Assembly (NCBI GenBank): GCA_949710005.1
Contig: OX453272.1
Span: 17,900,262 to 17,964,261 of the forward strand
From: Ricordea florida
Lineage: Eukaryota > Cnidaria > Anthozoa > Corallimorpharia > Ricordeidae
Direction: 5' to 3'
Length of the DNA stretch: 64,000 bases
Program-made: the position numbers and the translations under genes
The notes under the pieces: generated by a model
What the model saw: only the letters and a program-made list of their open reading frames with translations
Database searches by the model: none
What the model was told of the DNA's origin: nothing
In this document: positions 9,521-22,600 of the stretch, one piece after another
Layout: each line of letters begins with the position of its first letter
How positions within the stretch are numbered: position 1 is the stretch's first letter

Positions 9521-11900
9521 AGCGGCATATTGATCGGCCTTTTGTGTAATAAGCACTCGTTTGATAAAGTTTAGTACTGTGTGAGCAGTCTTCTTTACAA
9601 TTAGCTGACTTAAGTAAATATATCCACAGCTAAACTACAATATAATCACGAATCACAATCAATCTAATTTTATTCTTAAGTATTGCCTTTTCCGGTATGG
9701 CATAAGTCGGAAAAGTGTCAGAATTGCAAAGATTCTGCAAAATAGGATAAAATGACCTTTATTCCAAGGGGGTAGGTTCGTGTCTTAAACGCGCATGCGT
9801 AGTTGCAAAAGGTCTAAGCCTTAAGAATTACATTGAAATTAAATCGTTCTAATGAAAATTTTATTCGAAACATTAAACGTATGGTAAAATGTGCTATTAC
9901 AACTAAAGAGAACATTAAAAATGCTTACATAACTTACTTACTTAGAAGACGGTCGTCCTGCCCATACAATCTCTTATAATGCATTTTGACCAAAATCTGT
10001 GAGGCTGAGTTTCTTGACAGCCAGCTGCATGTATCGTATCTCAGCGTCTAGAATGAGTATAAACATGAGATAAAGTGCGTTACAAAGTAAATATTAAATG
10101 CCACAACACGGTGAAAGCGGGATATTCATCGGCCTTTTGTTTAATAAGCACTCGTTTGATAAAGTTTAGTACTGTGTGAGCAGTCTTCTTTACAATTAGC
10201 TGACTTAAGTAAATATATCCACAGCTAAACTACAATATAATCACGAATCACAATCAATCTAATTTTATTCTTAAGTATTGCCTTTTGCGGTATAGCATAA
10301 GTCGGAAAAGTGTCAGAATTGCAAAGATTCTGCAAAATAGGATAAAATGACCTTTATTCCAAGGGGGTAGCTTAGTGTCTTAAACGCGCATGCGTAGTGG
10401 CAAAAAGTCTAGGCCTTAAAAATTACATTGAAATTAAATCGTTCTAATCAAAATTTTATTCGAAACTTAAACCGTATGGTAAAATGTGCTATTACAACTA
10501 AAGAGAACATTAAAAATGCTTACATAACTTACTTACCTAGAAGACGGTCGTCCTGCCCATACAATCTCTTATAATGCATTTTGACCAAAATCTGTGAGGC
10601 TGAGTTTCTTGACAGCCAGCTGCTTGTATCGTATCTCAGCGTCTAGAATGAGTATAAACACGAGATAAAGTGCGTTACAAAGTACATATTAAATGCTACA
10701 ACACGGTGAAAGCGGCATATTGATCGGCCTTTTGTGTAATAAGCACTCGTTTGATAAAGTTTAGTACTGTGTGAGCAGTTATCTTTACAATTAGCTGACT
10801 TAAGTAAATATATGCACAGCTAAACTACAATATAATCACGAATCACAATCAATCTAATTTTATTCTTAAGTATTGCCTTTTGCGGTATAGCATAAGTCGG
10901 CAAAGTGTCAGAATTGCAAAGATTCTGCAAAATAGGATAAAATGACCTTTATTCCAAGGGGGTAGGTTCGTGTCTTAAACGCGCATGCGTAGTGGCAAAA
11001 AGTCTAAGCCTTAAGAATTACATTGAAATTAAATCGTTCTAATCAAAATTTTATTCGAAACTTTAAACGTATGGTAAAATGTGCTATTACAACTAAAGAG
11101 AACATTAAAAATGCTTACATAACTTACTTACCTAGAAGACGGTCGTCCTGCCCATACAATCTCTTATAATGCATTTTGACCAAAATCTGTGAGGCTGAGT
11201 TTCTTGACAGCCAGCTGCATGTATCGTATCTCAGCGTCTAGAATGAGTATAAACACGAGATAAAGTGCGTTACAAAGTACATATTAAATGCTACAACACG
11301 GTGAAAGCGGCATATTGATCGGCCTTTTGTTTAATAAGCACTCGTTTGATAAAGTTTAGTACTGTGTGAGCAGTCTTCTTTACAATTAGCTGACTTAAGT
11401 AAATATATCCACAGCTAAACTACAATATAATCACGAATCACAATCAATCTAATTTTATTCTTAAATATTGCCTTTTGCGGTATAGCATAAATCAGCAAAG
11501 TGTCAGAATTGCAAAGATTCTGCAAAATAGGATAAAATCACCTTTATTCCAAGGGGGTAGGTTCGTGTCTTAAACGCGCATGCGTAGTGGCAAAAAGTCT
11601 AAGCCTTAAGAATTACATTGAAACTAAATCGTTCTAATCAAAATTTTATTCGAAACTTAAAACTTATGGTAAAATGTGGTATTACAACTAAAGAGAACAT
11701 TAAAAATGCTTACATAACTTACTTACCTAGAAGACGGTCGTCCTGCCCATACAATCTCTTATAATGCACTTTGACCAAAATCTGTGAGGCTGAGTTTCTT
11801 GACAGCCAGCTGCTTGTATCGTATCTCAGCGTCTAGAATGAGTATAAACACGAGATAAAGTACGTTACAAAGTACATATTAAATGCTACAACACGGTGAA
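9521..11900 (+). repeat. 4-mer HOR copy 2: K-L-M-N
   Basis: Unit starts are 9521, 10116, 10711 and 11306. The fourth unit is a complete type N (AATCAGC, AAATCACC, GAAACTAAAT, GTGGTATT, GCTTGTATC, GTACGTTAC), and it returns the array to type A at 11901, as at the end of the canonical 14-mer. Confidence 0.85.
11483..11495 (+). promoter_or_regulatory. Broken A-box-like motif in type N
   Basis: TAGCATAAATCAG here replaces the usual TCGG end, losing one of the two adjacent G residues that define the motif. The same loss occurs in the N units at 24395 and 38079. The H/N hybrid at 16066 escapes it because its left half is type H. Confidence 0.4.
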
Positions 11901-14900
11901 AGCGGCATATTAATCGGCAATCTGTGTAATAAGCACTCGTTTGATAAAGTTTAGTACTGTGTAAGCAGTCTTCTTTACAATCAGCTGACTTAAGTAAATA
12001 TATGCACAGCTAAACTACAATATAATCACGAATCACAATCAATCTAATTTTTTTCTTAAGTATTGCCTTTTGCGGTATAGCATAAGTCGGAAAAGTGTCA
12101 GAATTGCAAAGATTCTGCAAAATAGGATAAAATGACCTTTATTCCAAGGGGGTAGGTTCGTGTCTTAAACGCGCATGCGTAGTGGCAAAAAGTCTAAGCC
12201 TTAAGAATTACATTGAAATTAAATCGTTCTAATCAAAATTTTATTCGAAACTTTAAACGTATGGTAAAATGTGCTATTACAACTAAAGAGAACATTAAAA
12301 ATGCTTACATAACTTACTTACCTAGAAGACGGTCGTCCTGCCCATACAATCTCTTATAATGCATTTTGACCAAAATCTGTGAGGCTGAGTTTCTTGACAG
12401 CCAGCTGCATGTATCGTATCTCAGCGTCTAGAATGAGTATAAACACGAGATAAAGTGCGTTACAAAGTACATATTAAATGCTACAACACGGTGAAAGCGG
12501 CATATTGATCGGCCTTTTGTGTAATAAGCACTCGTTTGATAAAGTTTAGTACTGTGTGAGCAGTCTTCTTTACAATTAGCTGACTTAAGTAAATATATCA
12601 AAAGCTAAACTACAATATAATCACGAATCACAATCAATCTAATTTTATTCTTAAGTATTGCCTTTTGCGGTATAGCATAAATCGGCAAAGTGTCAGAATT
12701 GCAAAGATTCTGCAAAATAGGATAAAATGACCTTTATTCCAAGGGGGTAGGTTCGTGTCTTAAACGCGCATGCGTAGTGGCAAAAAGTCTAGGCCTTAAG
12801 AATTACATTGAAATTAAATCGTTCTAATCAAAATTTTATTCGAAACTTAAAACGTATGGTAAAATGTGCTATTACAACTAAAGAGAACATTAAAAATGCT
12901 TACATAACTTACTTACCTAGAAGACGGTCGTCCTGCCCATACAATCTCTTATAATGCACTTTGACCAAAATCTGTAAGGCTGAGTTTCTTGACAGCCAGC
13001 TGCATGTATCGTATCTCAGCGTCTAGAATGAGTATAAACACGAGATAAAGTGCGTTACAAAGTACATATTAAATGCTACAACACGGTGAAAGCGGCATAT
13101 TAATCGGCAATCTGTGTAATAAGCACTCCTTTGATAAAGTTTAGTACATTGTAAGCAGTCTTCTTTATAATCAGCTGACTTAAGTAAATATATGCACAGC
13201 TAAACTACAATATAATCACGAATCACAATCAATCTAATTTTATTCTTAAGTATTGCCTTTTGCGGTATAGCATAAGTCGGAAAAGTGTCAGAATTGCAAA
13301 GATTCTGCAAAATAGGATAAAATGACCTTTATTCCAAGGGGGTAGGTTCGTGTCTTAAACGCGCATGCGTAGTGGCAAAAAGTCTAAGTTTTAAGAATTA
13401 CATTGAAATTAAATCGTTCTAATCAAAATTTTATTCGAAACTTTAAACGTATGGTAAAATGTGCTATTACAACTAAAGAGAACATTAAAAATGCTTACAT
13501 AACTTACTTACCTAGAAGACGGTCGTCCTGCCCATACAATCTCTTATAATGCATTTTGACCAAAATCTGTGAGGCTGAGTTTCTTGACAGCCAGCTGCAT
13601 GTATCGTATCTCAGCGTCTAGAATGAGTATAAACACGAGATAAAGTGCGTTACAAAGTACATATTAAATGCTACAACACGGTGAAAGCGGCATATTGATC
13701 GGCCTTTTGTGTAATAAGCACTCGTTTGATAAAGTTTAGTACTGTGTGAGCAGTCTTCTTTACAATTAGCTGACTTAAGTAAATATATCCACAGCTAAAC
13801 TACAATATAATCACGAATCACAATCAATCTAATTTTATTCTTAAATATTGCCTTTTGCGGTATAGCATAAGTCGGAAAAGTGTCAGAATTGCAAAGATTC
13901 TGCAAAATAGGATAAAATGACCTTTATTCCAAGGGGGTAGGTTCGTGTCTTAAACGCGCATGCGTAGTGGCAAAAAGTCTAAGCCTTAAAAATTACATTG
14001 AAATTAAATCGTTCTAATCAAAATTTTATTCGAAACTTTAAACGTATGGTAAAATGTGCTATTACAACTAAAGAGAACATTAAAAATGCTTACATAACTT
14101 ACTTACCTAGAAGACGGTCGTCCTGCCCATACAATCTCTTATAATGCATTTTGACCAAAATCTGTGAGGCTGAGTTTCTTGACAGCCAGCTGCATGTATC
14201 GTATCTCAGCGTCTAGAATGAGTAAAAACACGAGATAAAGTGCGTTACAAAGTACATATTAAATGCTACAACACGGTGAAAGCGGCATATTAATCGGCCT
14301 TTTGTGTAATAAGCACTCGTTTAATAAAGTTTAGTACTGTGTGAGCAGTCTTCTTTACAATTAGCTGACTTAAGTAAATATATCCACAGCTAAACTACAA
14401 TATAATCACGAATCACAATTAATCTAATTTTATTCTTAAATATTGCCTTTTGCGGTATAGCATAAATCGGCAAAGTGTCAGAATTGCAAAGATTCTGAAA
14501 AATAGGATAAAATGACCTTTATTTCAAGGGGGTAGGTTCGTGTCTTAAACGCGCATGCGTAGTGGCAAAAAGTCTAAGCCTTAAAAATTACATTGAAATT
14601 AAATCGTTCTAATCAAAATTTTATTCGAAACTTTAAACGTATGGTAAAATGTGCTATTACAACTAAAGAGAACATTAAAAATGCTTACATAACTTACTTA
14701 CCTAGAAGACGGTCGTCCTGCCCATACAATCTCTTATAATGCATTTTGACCAAAATCTGTGAGGCTGAGTTTCTTGACAGCCAGCTGCATGTATCGTATC
14801 TCAGCGTCTAGAATGAGTATAAACACGAGATAAAGTGCGTTACAAAGTACATATTAAATGCTACAACACGGTGAAAGCGGCATATTGATCGGCCTTTTGT

Positions 14901-16660
14901 GTAATAAGCACTCGTTTGATAAAGTTTAGTACTGTGTGAGCAGTCTTCTTTACAATTAGCTGACTTAAGTAAATATATCCACAGCTAAACTACAATATAA
15001 TCACGAATCACAATCAATCTAATTTTATTCTTAAATATTGCCTTTTGCGGTATAGCATAAATCGGCAAAGTGTCAGAATTGTAAAGATTCTGCAAAATAG
15101 GATAAAATCACCTTTATTCCAAGGGGGTAGGTTCGTGTCTTAAACGCGCATGCGTAGTGGCAAAAAGTCTAAGCCTTAAAAATTACATTGAAATTAAATC
15201 GTTCTAATCAAAATTTTATTAGAAACTTGCAACTTATGGTAAAATGTGCTATTACAACTAAAGAGAACATTAAAAATGCTTACATAACTTACTTACCTAC
15301 AAGACGGTCGTCCTGCCCATACAATCTCTTATAATGCACTTTGACCAAAATCTGTGAGGCTGAGTTTCTTGACAGCCAGCTGCATGTATCGTATCTCAGC
15401 GTCTAGAATGAGTATAAACACGAGATAAAGTGCGTTACAAAGTACATATTAAATGCTACAACACGGTGAAAGCGGCATATTGATCGCCCTTTTGTGTAAT
15501 AAGCACTCGTTTGATAAAGTTTAGTACTGTGTGAGCAGTCTTCTTTACAATTAGCTGACTTAAGTAAATATATGCACAGCTAAACTACAATATAATCACG
15601 AATCACAATCAATCTAATTTTATTCTTAAGTATTGCCTTTTGCGGTATAGCATAAGTCGGAGAAGTGTCAGAATTGCAAAGATTCTGCAAAATAGGATAA
15701 AATGACCTTTATTCCAAGGGGGTAGGTTCGTGTCTTAAACGCGCATGCGTAGTGGCAAAAAGTCTAAGCCTTAAGAATTACATTGAAATTAAATCGTTCT
15801 AATCAAAATTTTATTCGAAACTTAAAACGTATGGTAAAATGTGGTATTACAACTAAAGAGAACATTAAAAATGCTTACATAACTTACTTACCTACAAGAC
15901 GGTCGTCCTGCCCATACAATCTCTTATAATGCATTTTGACCAAAATCTGTGAGGCTGAGTTTCTTGACAGCCAGCTGCATGTATCGTATCTCAGCGTCTA
16001 GAATGAGTATAAACACGAGATAAAGTGCGTTACAAAGTACATATTAAATGCTACAACCCGGTGAAAGCGGCATATTAATCGGCAATCTCTGTAATAAGCA
16101 CTCGTTTGATAAAGTTTAGTACTGTGTGAGCAGTCTTCTTTACAATCAGCTGACTTAAGTAAATATATGCACAGCTAAACTACTAAATAATCACGAATCA
16201 CAATCAATCTAATTTTATTCTTAAATATTGCCTTTTGCGGTATAGCATAAATCGGAAAAGTGTCAGAATTGCAAAGATTCTGCAAAATAGGATAAAATCA
16301 CCTTTATTCCAAGGGGGTAGGTTCGTGTCTTAAACGCGCATGCGTAGTGGCAAAAAGTCTAAGCCTTAAGAATTACATTGAAACTAAATCGTTCTAATCA
16401 AAATTTTATTCGAAACTTAAAACTTATGGTAAAATGTGGTATTACAACTAAAGAGAACATTAAAAATGCTTACATAACTTACTTACCTAGAAGACGGTCG
16501 TCCTGCCCATACAATCTCTTATAATGCACTTTGACCAAAATCTGTGAGGCTGAGTTTCTTGACAGCCAGCTGCTTGTATCGTATCTCAGCGTCTAGAATG
16601 AGTATAAACACGAGATAAAGTACGTTACAAAGTACATATTAAATGCTACAACACGGTGAA
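11901..16660 (+). repeat. 8-mer HOR: A-B'-C-D-E-F-G-H/N
   Basis: Unit starts are 11901, 12496, 13091, 13686, 14281, 14876, 15471 and 16066. It equals the canonical 14-mer with I to M missing: H and N are fused into one unit, which then leads to A. It is followed at an offset of 4760 bp by the same A-to-G series. Both copies of E (14281 and 19041) share the private TTTAATAAAG, showing that the duplication is recent. Confidence 0.85.
16066..16660 (+). repeat. Hybrid unit H/N, crossover mapped to about 44 bp
   Basis: H markers (TCTCTGTAAT, CTACTAAAT, AAATCGGAAAAG) run to 16256. N markers begin at 16299 (AAATCACC) and continue (GAAACTAAAT, CTTAAAACTTATGG, GTGGTATT, GCTTGTATC, GTACGTTAC). The exchange falls inside the tRNA-like element, between the D loop and the variable arm. 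It explains the loss of six units from the 14-mer. Confidence 0.75.
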
Positions 16661-19600
16661 AGCGGCATATTAATCGGCAATCTGTGTAATAAGCACTCGT
16701 TTGATAAAGTTTAGTACTGTGTAAGCAGTCTTCTTTACAATCAGCTGACTTAAGTAAATATATGCACAGCTAAACTACAATATAATCACGAATCACAATC
16801 AATCTAATTTTTTTCTTAAGTATTGCCTTTTGCGGTATAGCATAAGTCGGAAAAGTGTCAGAATTGCAAAGATTCTGCAAAATAGGATAAAATGACCTTT
16901 ATTCCAAGGGGGTAGGTTCGTGTCTTAAACGCGCATGCGTAGTGGCAAAAAGTCTAAGCCTTAAGAATTACATTGAAATTAAATCGTTCTAATCAAAATT
17001 TTATTCGAAACTTTAAACGTATGGTAAAATGTGCTATTACAACTAAAGAGAACATTAAAAATGCTTACATAACTTACTTACCTAGAAGACGGTCGTCCTG
17101 CCCATACAATCTCTTATAATGCATTTTGACCAAAATCTGTGAGGCTGAGTTTCTTGACAGCCAGCTGCATGTATCGTATCTCAGCGTCTAGAATGAGTAT
17201 AAACACGAGATAAAGTGCGTTACAAAGTACATATTAAATGCTACAACACGGTGAAAGCGGCATATTGATCGGCCTTTTGTGTAATAAGCACTCGTTTGAT
17301 AAAGTTTAGTACTGTGTGAGCAGTCTTCTTTACAATTAGCTGACTTAAGTAAATATATCAAAAGCTAAACTACAATATAATCACGAATCACAATCAATCT
17401 AATTTTATTCTTAAGTATTGCCTTTTGCGGTATAGCATAAATCGGCAAAGTGTCAGAATTGCAAAGATTCTGCAAAATAGGATAAAATGACCTTTATTCC
17501 AAGGGGGTAGGTTCGTGTCTTAAACGCGCATGCGTAGTGGCAAAAAGTCTAGGCCTTAAGAATTACATTGAAATTAAATCGTTCTAATCAAAATTTTATT
17601 CGAAACTTAAAACGTATGGTAAAATGTGCTATTACAACTAAAGAGAACATTAAAAATGCTTACATAACTTACTTACCTAGAAGACGGTCGTCCTGCCCAT
17701 ACAATCTCTTATAATGCACTTTGACCAAAATCTGTAAGGCTGAGTTTCTTGACAGCCAGCTGCATGTATCGTATCTCAGCGTCTAGAATGAGTATAAACA
17801 CGAGATAAAGTGCGTTACAAAGTACATATTAAATGCTACAACACGGTGAAAGCGGCATATTAATCGGCAATCTGTGTAATAAGCACTCCTTTGATAAAGT
17901 TTAGTACATTGTAAGCAGTCTTCTTTATAATCAGCTGACTTAAGTAAATATATGCACAGCTAAACTACAATATAATCACGAATCACAATCAATCTAATTT
18001 TATTCTTAAGTATTGCCTTTTGCGGTATAGCATAAGTCGGAAAAGTGTCAGAATTGCAAAGATTCTGCAAAATAGGATAAAATGACCTTTATTCCAAGGG
18101 GGTAGGTTCGTGTCTTAAACGCGCATGCGTAGTGGCAAAAAGTCTAAGTTTTAAGAATTACATTGAAATTAAATCGTTCTAATCAAAATTTTATTCGAAA
18201 CTTTAAACGTATGGTAAAATGTGCTATTACAACTAAAGAGAACATTAAAAATGCTTACATAACTTACTTACCTAGAAGACGGTCGTCCTGCCCATACAAT
18301 CTCTTATAATGCATTTTGACCAAAATCTGTGAGGCTGAGTTTCTTGACAGCCAGCTGCATGTATCGTATCTCAGCGTCTAGAATGAGTATAAACACGAGA
18401 TAAAGTGCGTTACAAAGTACATATTAAATGCTACAACACGGTGAAAGCGGCATATTGATCGGCCTTTTGTGTAATAAGCACTCGTTTGATAAAGTTTAGT
18501 ACTGTGTGAGCAGTCTTCTTTACAATTAGCTGACTTAAGTAAATATATCCACAGCTAAACTACAATATAATCACGAATCACAATCAATCTAATTTTATTC
18601 TTAAATATTGCCTTTTGCGGTATAGCATAAGTCGGAAAAGTGTCAGAATTGCAAAGATTCTGCAAAATAGGATAAAATGACCTTTATTCCAAGGGGGTAG
18701 GTTCGTGTCTTAAACGCGCATGCGTAGTGGCAAAAAGTCTAAGCCTTAAAAATTACATTGAAATTAAATCGTTCTAATCAAAATTTTATTCGAAACTTTA
18801 AACGTATGGTAAAATGTGCTATTACAACTAAAGAGAACATTAAAAATGCTTACATAACTTACTTACCTAGAAGACGGTCGTCCTGCCCATACAATCTCTT
18901 ATAATGCATTTTGACCAAAATCTGTGAGGCTGAGTTTCTTGACAGCCAGCTGCATGTATCGTATCTCAGCGTCTAGAATGAGTAAAAACACGAGATAAAG
19001 TGCGTTACAAAGTACATATTAAATGCTACAACACGGTGAAAGCGGCATATTAATCGGCCTTTTGTGTAATAAGCACTCGTTTAATAAAGTTTAGTACTGT
19101 GTGAGCAGTCTTCTTTACAATTAGCTGACTTAAGTAAATATATCCACAGCTAAACTACAATATAATCACGAATCACAATTAATCTAATTTTATTCTTAAA
19201 TATTGCCTTTTGCGGTATAGCATAAATCGGCAAAGTGTCAGAATTGCAAAGATTCTGAAAAATAGGATAAAATGACCTTTATTTCAAGGGGGTAGGTTCG
19301 TGTCTTAAACGCGCATGCGTAGTGGCAAAAAGTCTAAGCCTTAAAAATTACATTGAAATTAAATCGTTCTAATCAAAATTTTATTCGAAACTTTAAACGT
19401 ATGGTAAAATGTGCTATTACAACTAAAGAGAACATTAAAAATGCTTACATAACTTACTTACCTAGAAGACGGTCGTCCTGCCCATACAATCTCTTATAAT
19501 GCATTTTGACCAAAATCTGTGAGGCTGAGTTTCTTGACAGCCAGCTGCATGTATCGTATCTCAGCGTCTAGAATGAGTATAAACACGAGATAAAGTGCGT

Positions 19601-22600
19601 TACAAAGTACATATTAAATGCTACAACACGGTGAAAGCGGCATATTGATCGGCCTTTTGTGTAATAAGCACTCGTTTGATAAAGTTTAGTACTGTGTGAG
19701 CAGTCTTCTTTACAATTAGCTGACTTAAGTAAATATATCCACAGCTAAACTACAATATAATCACGAATCACAATCAATCTAATTTTATTCTTAAATATTG
19801 CCTTTTGCGGTATAGCATAAATCGGCAAAGTGTCAGAATTGTAAAGATTCTGCAAAATAGGATAAAATCACCTTTATTCCAAGGGGGTAGGTTCGTGTCT
19901 TAAACGCGCATGCGTAGTGGCAAAAAGTCTAAGCCTTAAAAATTACATTGAAATTAAATCGTTCTAATCAAAATTTTATTAGAAACTTGCAACTTATGGT
20001 AAAATGTGCTATTACAACTAAAGAGAACATTAAAAATGCTTACATAACTTACTTACCTACAAGACGGTCGTCCTGCCCATACAATCTCTTATAATGCACT
20101 TTGACCAAAATCTGTGAGGCTGAGTTTCTTGACAGCCAGCTGCATGTATCGTATCTCAGCGTCTAGAATGAGTATAAACACGAGATAAAGTGCGTTACAA
20201 AGTACATATTAAATGCTACAACACGGTGAAAGCGGCATATTGATCGCCCTTTTGTGTAATAAGCACTCGTTTGATAAAGTTTAGTACTGTGTGAGCAGTC
20301 TTCTTTACAATTAGCTGACTTAAGTAAATATATGCACAGCTAAACTACAATATAATCACGAATCACAATCAATCTAATTTTATTCTTAAGTATTGCCTTT
20401 TGCGGTATAGCATAAGTCGGAGAAGTGTCAGAATTGCAAAGATTCTGCAAAATAGGATAAAATGACCTTTATTCCAAGGGGGTAGGTTCGTGTCTTAAAC
20501 GCGCATGCGTAGTGGCAAAAAGTCTAAGCCTTAAGAATTACATTGAAATTAAATCGTTCTAATCAAAATTTTATTCGAAACTTAAAACGTATGGTAAAAT
20601 GTGGTATTACAACTAAAGAGAACATTAAAAATGCTTACATAACTTACTTACCTACAAGACGGTCGTCCTGCCCATACAATCTCTTATAATGCATTTTGAC
20701 CAAAATCTGTGAGGCTGAGTTTCTTGACAGCCAGCTGCATGTATCGTATCTCAGCGTCTAGAATGAGTATAAACACGAGATAAAGTGCGTTACAAAGTAC
20801 ATATTAAATGCTACAACCCGGTGAAAGCGGCATATTAATCGGCAATCTCTGTAATAAGCACTCGTTTGATAAAGTTTAGTACTGTGTGAGCAGTCTTCTT
20901 TACAATCAGCTGACTTAAGTAAATATATGCACAGCTAAACTACTAAATAATCACGAATCACAATCAATCTAATTTTATTCTTAAATATTGCCTTTTGCGG
21001 TATAGCATAAATCGGAAAAGTGTCAGAATTGCAAAGATTCTGCAAAATAGGATAAAATGACCTTTATTCCAAGGGGGTAGGTTCGTGTCTTAAACGCGCA
21101 TGCGTAGTGGCAAAAAGTCTAAGCCTTAAGAATTACGTTGAAATTAAATCGTTCTAATCAAAATTTTATTCGAAACTTTAAACGTATGGTAAAATGTGCT
21201 ATTACAACTAAAGAGAACATTAAAAATGCTTACATAACTTACTTACCTAGAAGACGGTCGTCCTGCCCATACAATCTCTTATAATGCATTTTGACCAAAA
21301 TCTGTGAGGCTGAGTTTCTTGACGGCCAGCTGCATGTATCGTATCTCAGCGTCTAGAATGAGTATAAACACGAGATAAAGTACGTTACAAAGTACATATT
21401 AAATGCTACAACACGGTGAAAGCGGCATATTGATCGGCCTTTTGTGTAATAAGCACTCGTTTGATAAAGTTTAGTACTGTGTGAGCAGTCTTCTTTACAA
21501 TTAGCTGACTTAAGTAAATATATGCACAGCTAAACTAAAAAATAATCACGAATCACAATCAATCTAATTTTATTCTTAAATATTGCCTCTTGCGGTATAG
21601 CATAAATCGGCAAAGTGTCAGAATTGCAAAGATTCTGCAAAATAGGATAAAATGACCTTTATTCCAAGGGGGTAGGTTCGTGTCTTAAACGCGCATGCGT
21701 AGTGGCAAAAAGTCTAAGCCTTAAAAATTACATTGAAATTAAATCGTTCTAATAAAAATTTTATTCGAAACTTTAAACGTATGGTAAAATGTGCTATTAC
21801 AACTAAAGATAACATTAAAAATGCTTACATAACTTACTTACCTAGAAGACGGTCGTCCTGCCCATACAATCTCTTATAATGCACTTTGACCAAAATCTGT
21901 GAGGCTAAGTTTCTTGACAGCCAGCTGCATGTATCGTATCTCAGCGTCTAGAATGAGTATAAACACGAGATAAAGTACGTTACAAAGTACATATTAAATG
22001 CTACAACACGGTGAAAGCGGAATATTAATCGGCAATCTCTGTAATAAGCACTCGTTTGATAAAGTTTAGTACTGTGTGAGAATCCTTCTTTACAATCAGC
22101 TGACTTAAGTAAATATATGCACAGCTAAACTACAAAATAATCACGAATCACAATCAATCTAATTTTATTCTTAAATATTGCCTTTTGCGGTATAGCATAA
22201 GTCGGCAAAGTGTCAGAATTGCAAAGATTCTGCAAAATAGGATAAAATGACCTTTATTCCAAGAGGGTAGGTTCGTGTCTTAAACGCGCATGCGTAGTGG
22301 CAAAAAGTCTAAGCCTTAAAAATTACATTGAAATTAAATCGTTCTAATCAAAATTTTATTCGAAACTTAAAACTTATGGTAAAATGTGCTATTACAACTA
22401 AAGAGAACATTAAAAATGCTTCATAACTTACTTACCTAGAAGACGGTCGTCCTGCCCATACAATCTCTTATAATGCATTTTGACCAAAATCTGTGAGGCT
22501 GAGTTTCTTGACAGCCAGCTGCATGTATCGTATCTCAGCGTCAAGAATGAGTATAAACACGAGATAAAGTGCGTTACAAAGTACATATTAAATGCTACAA

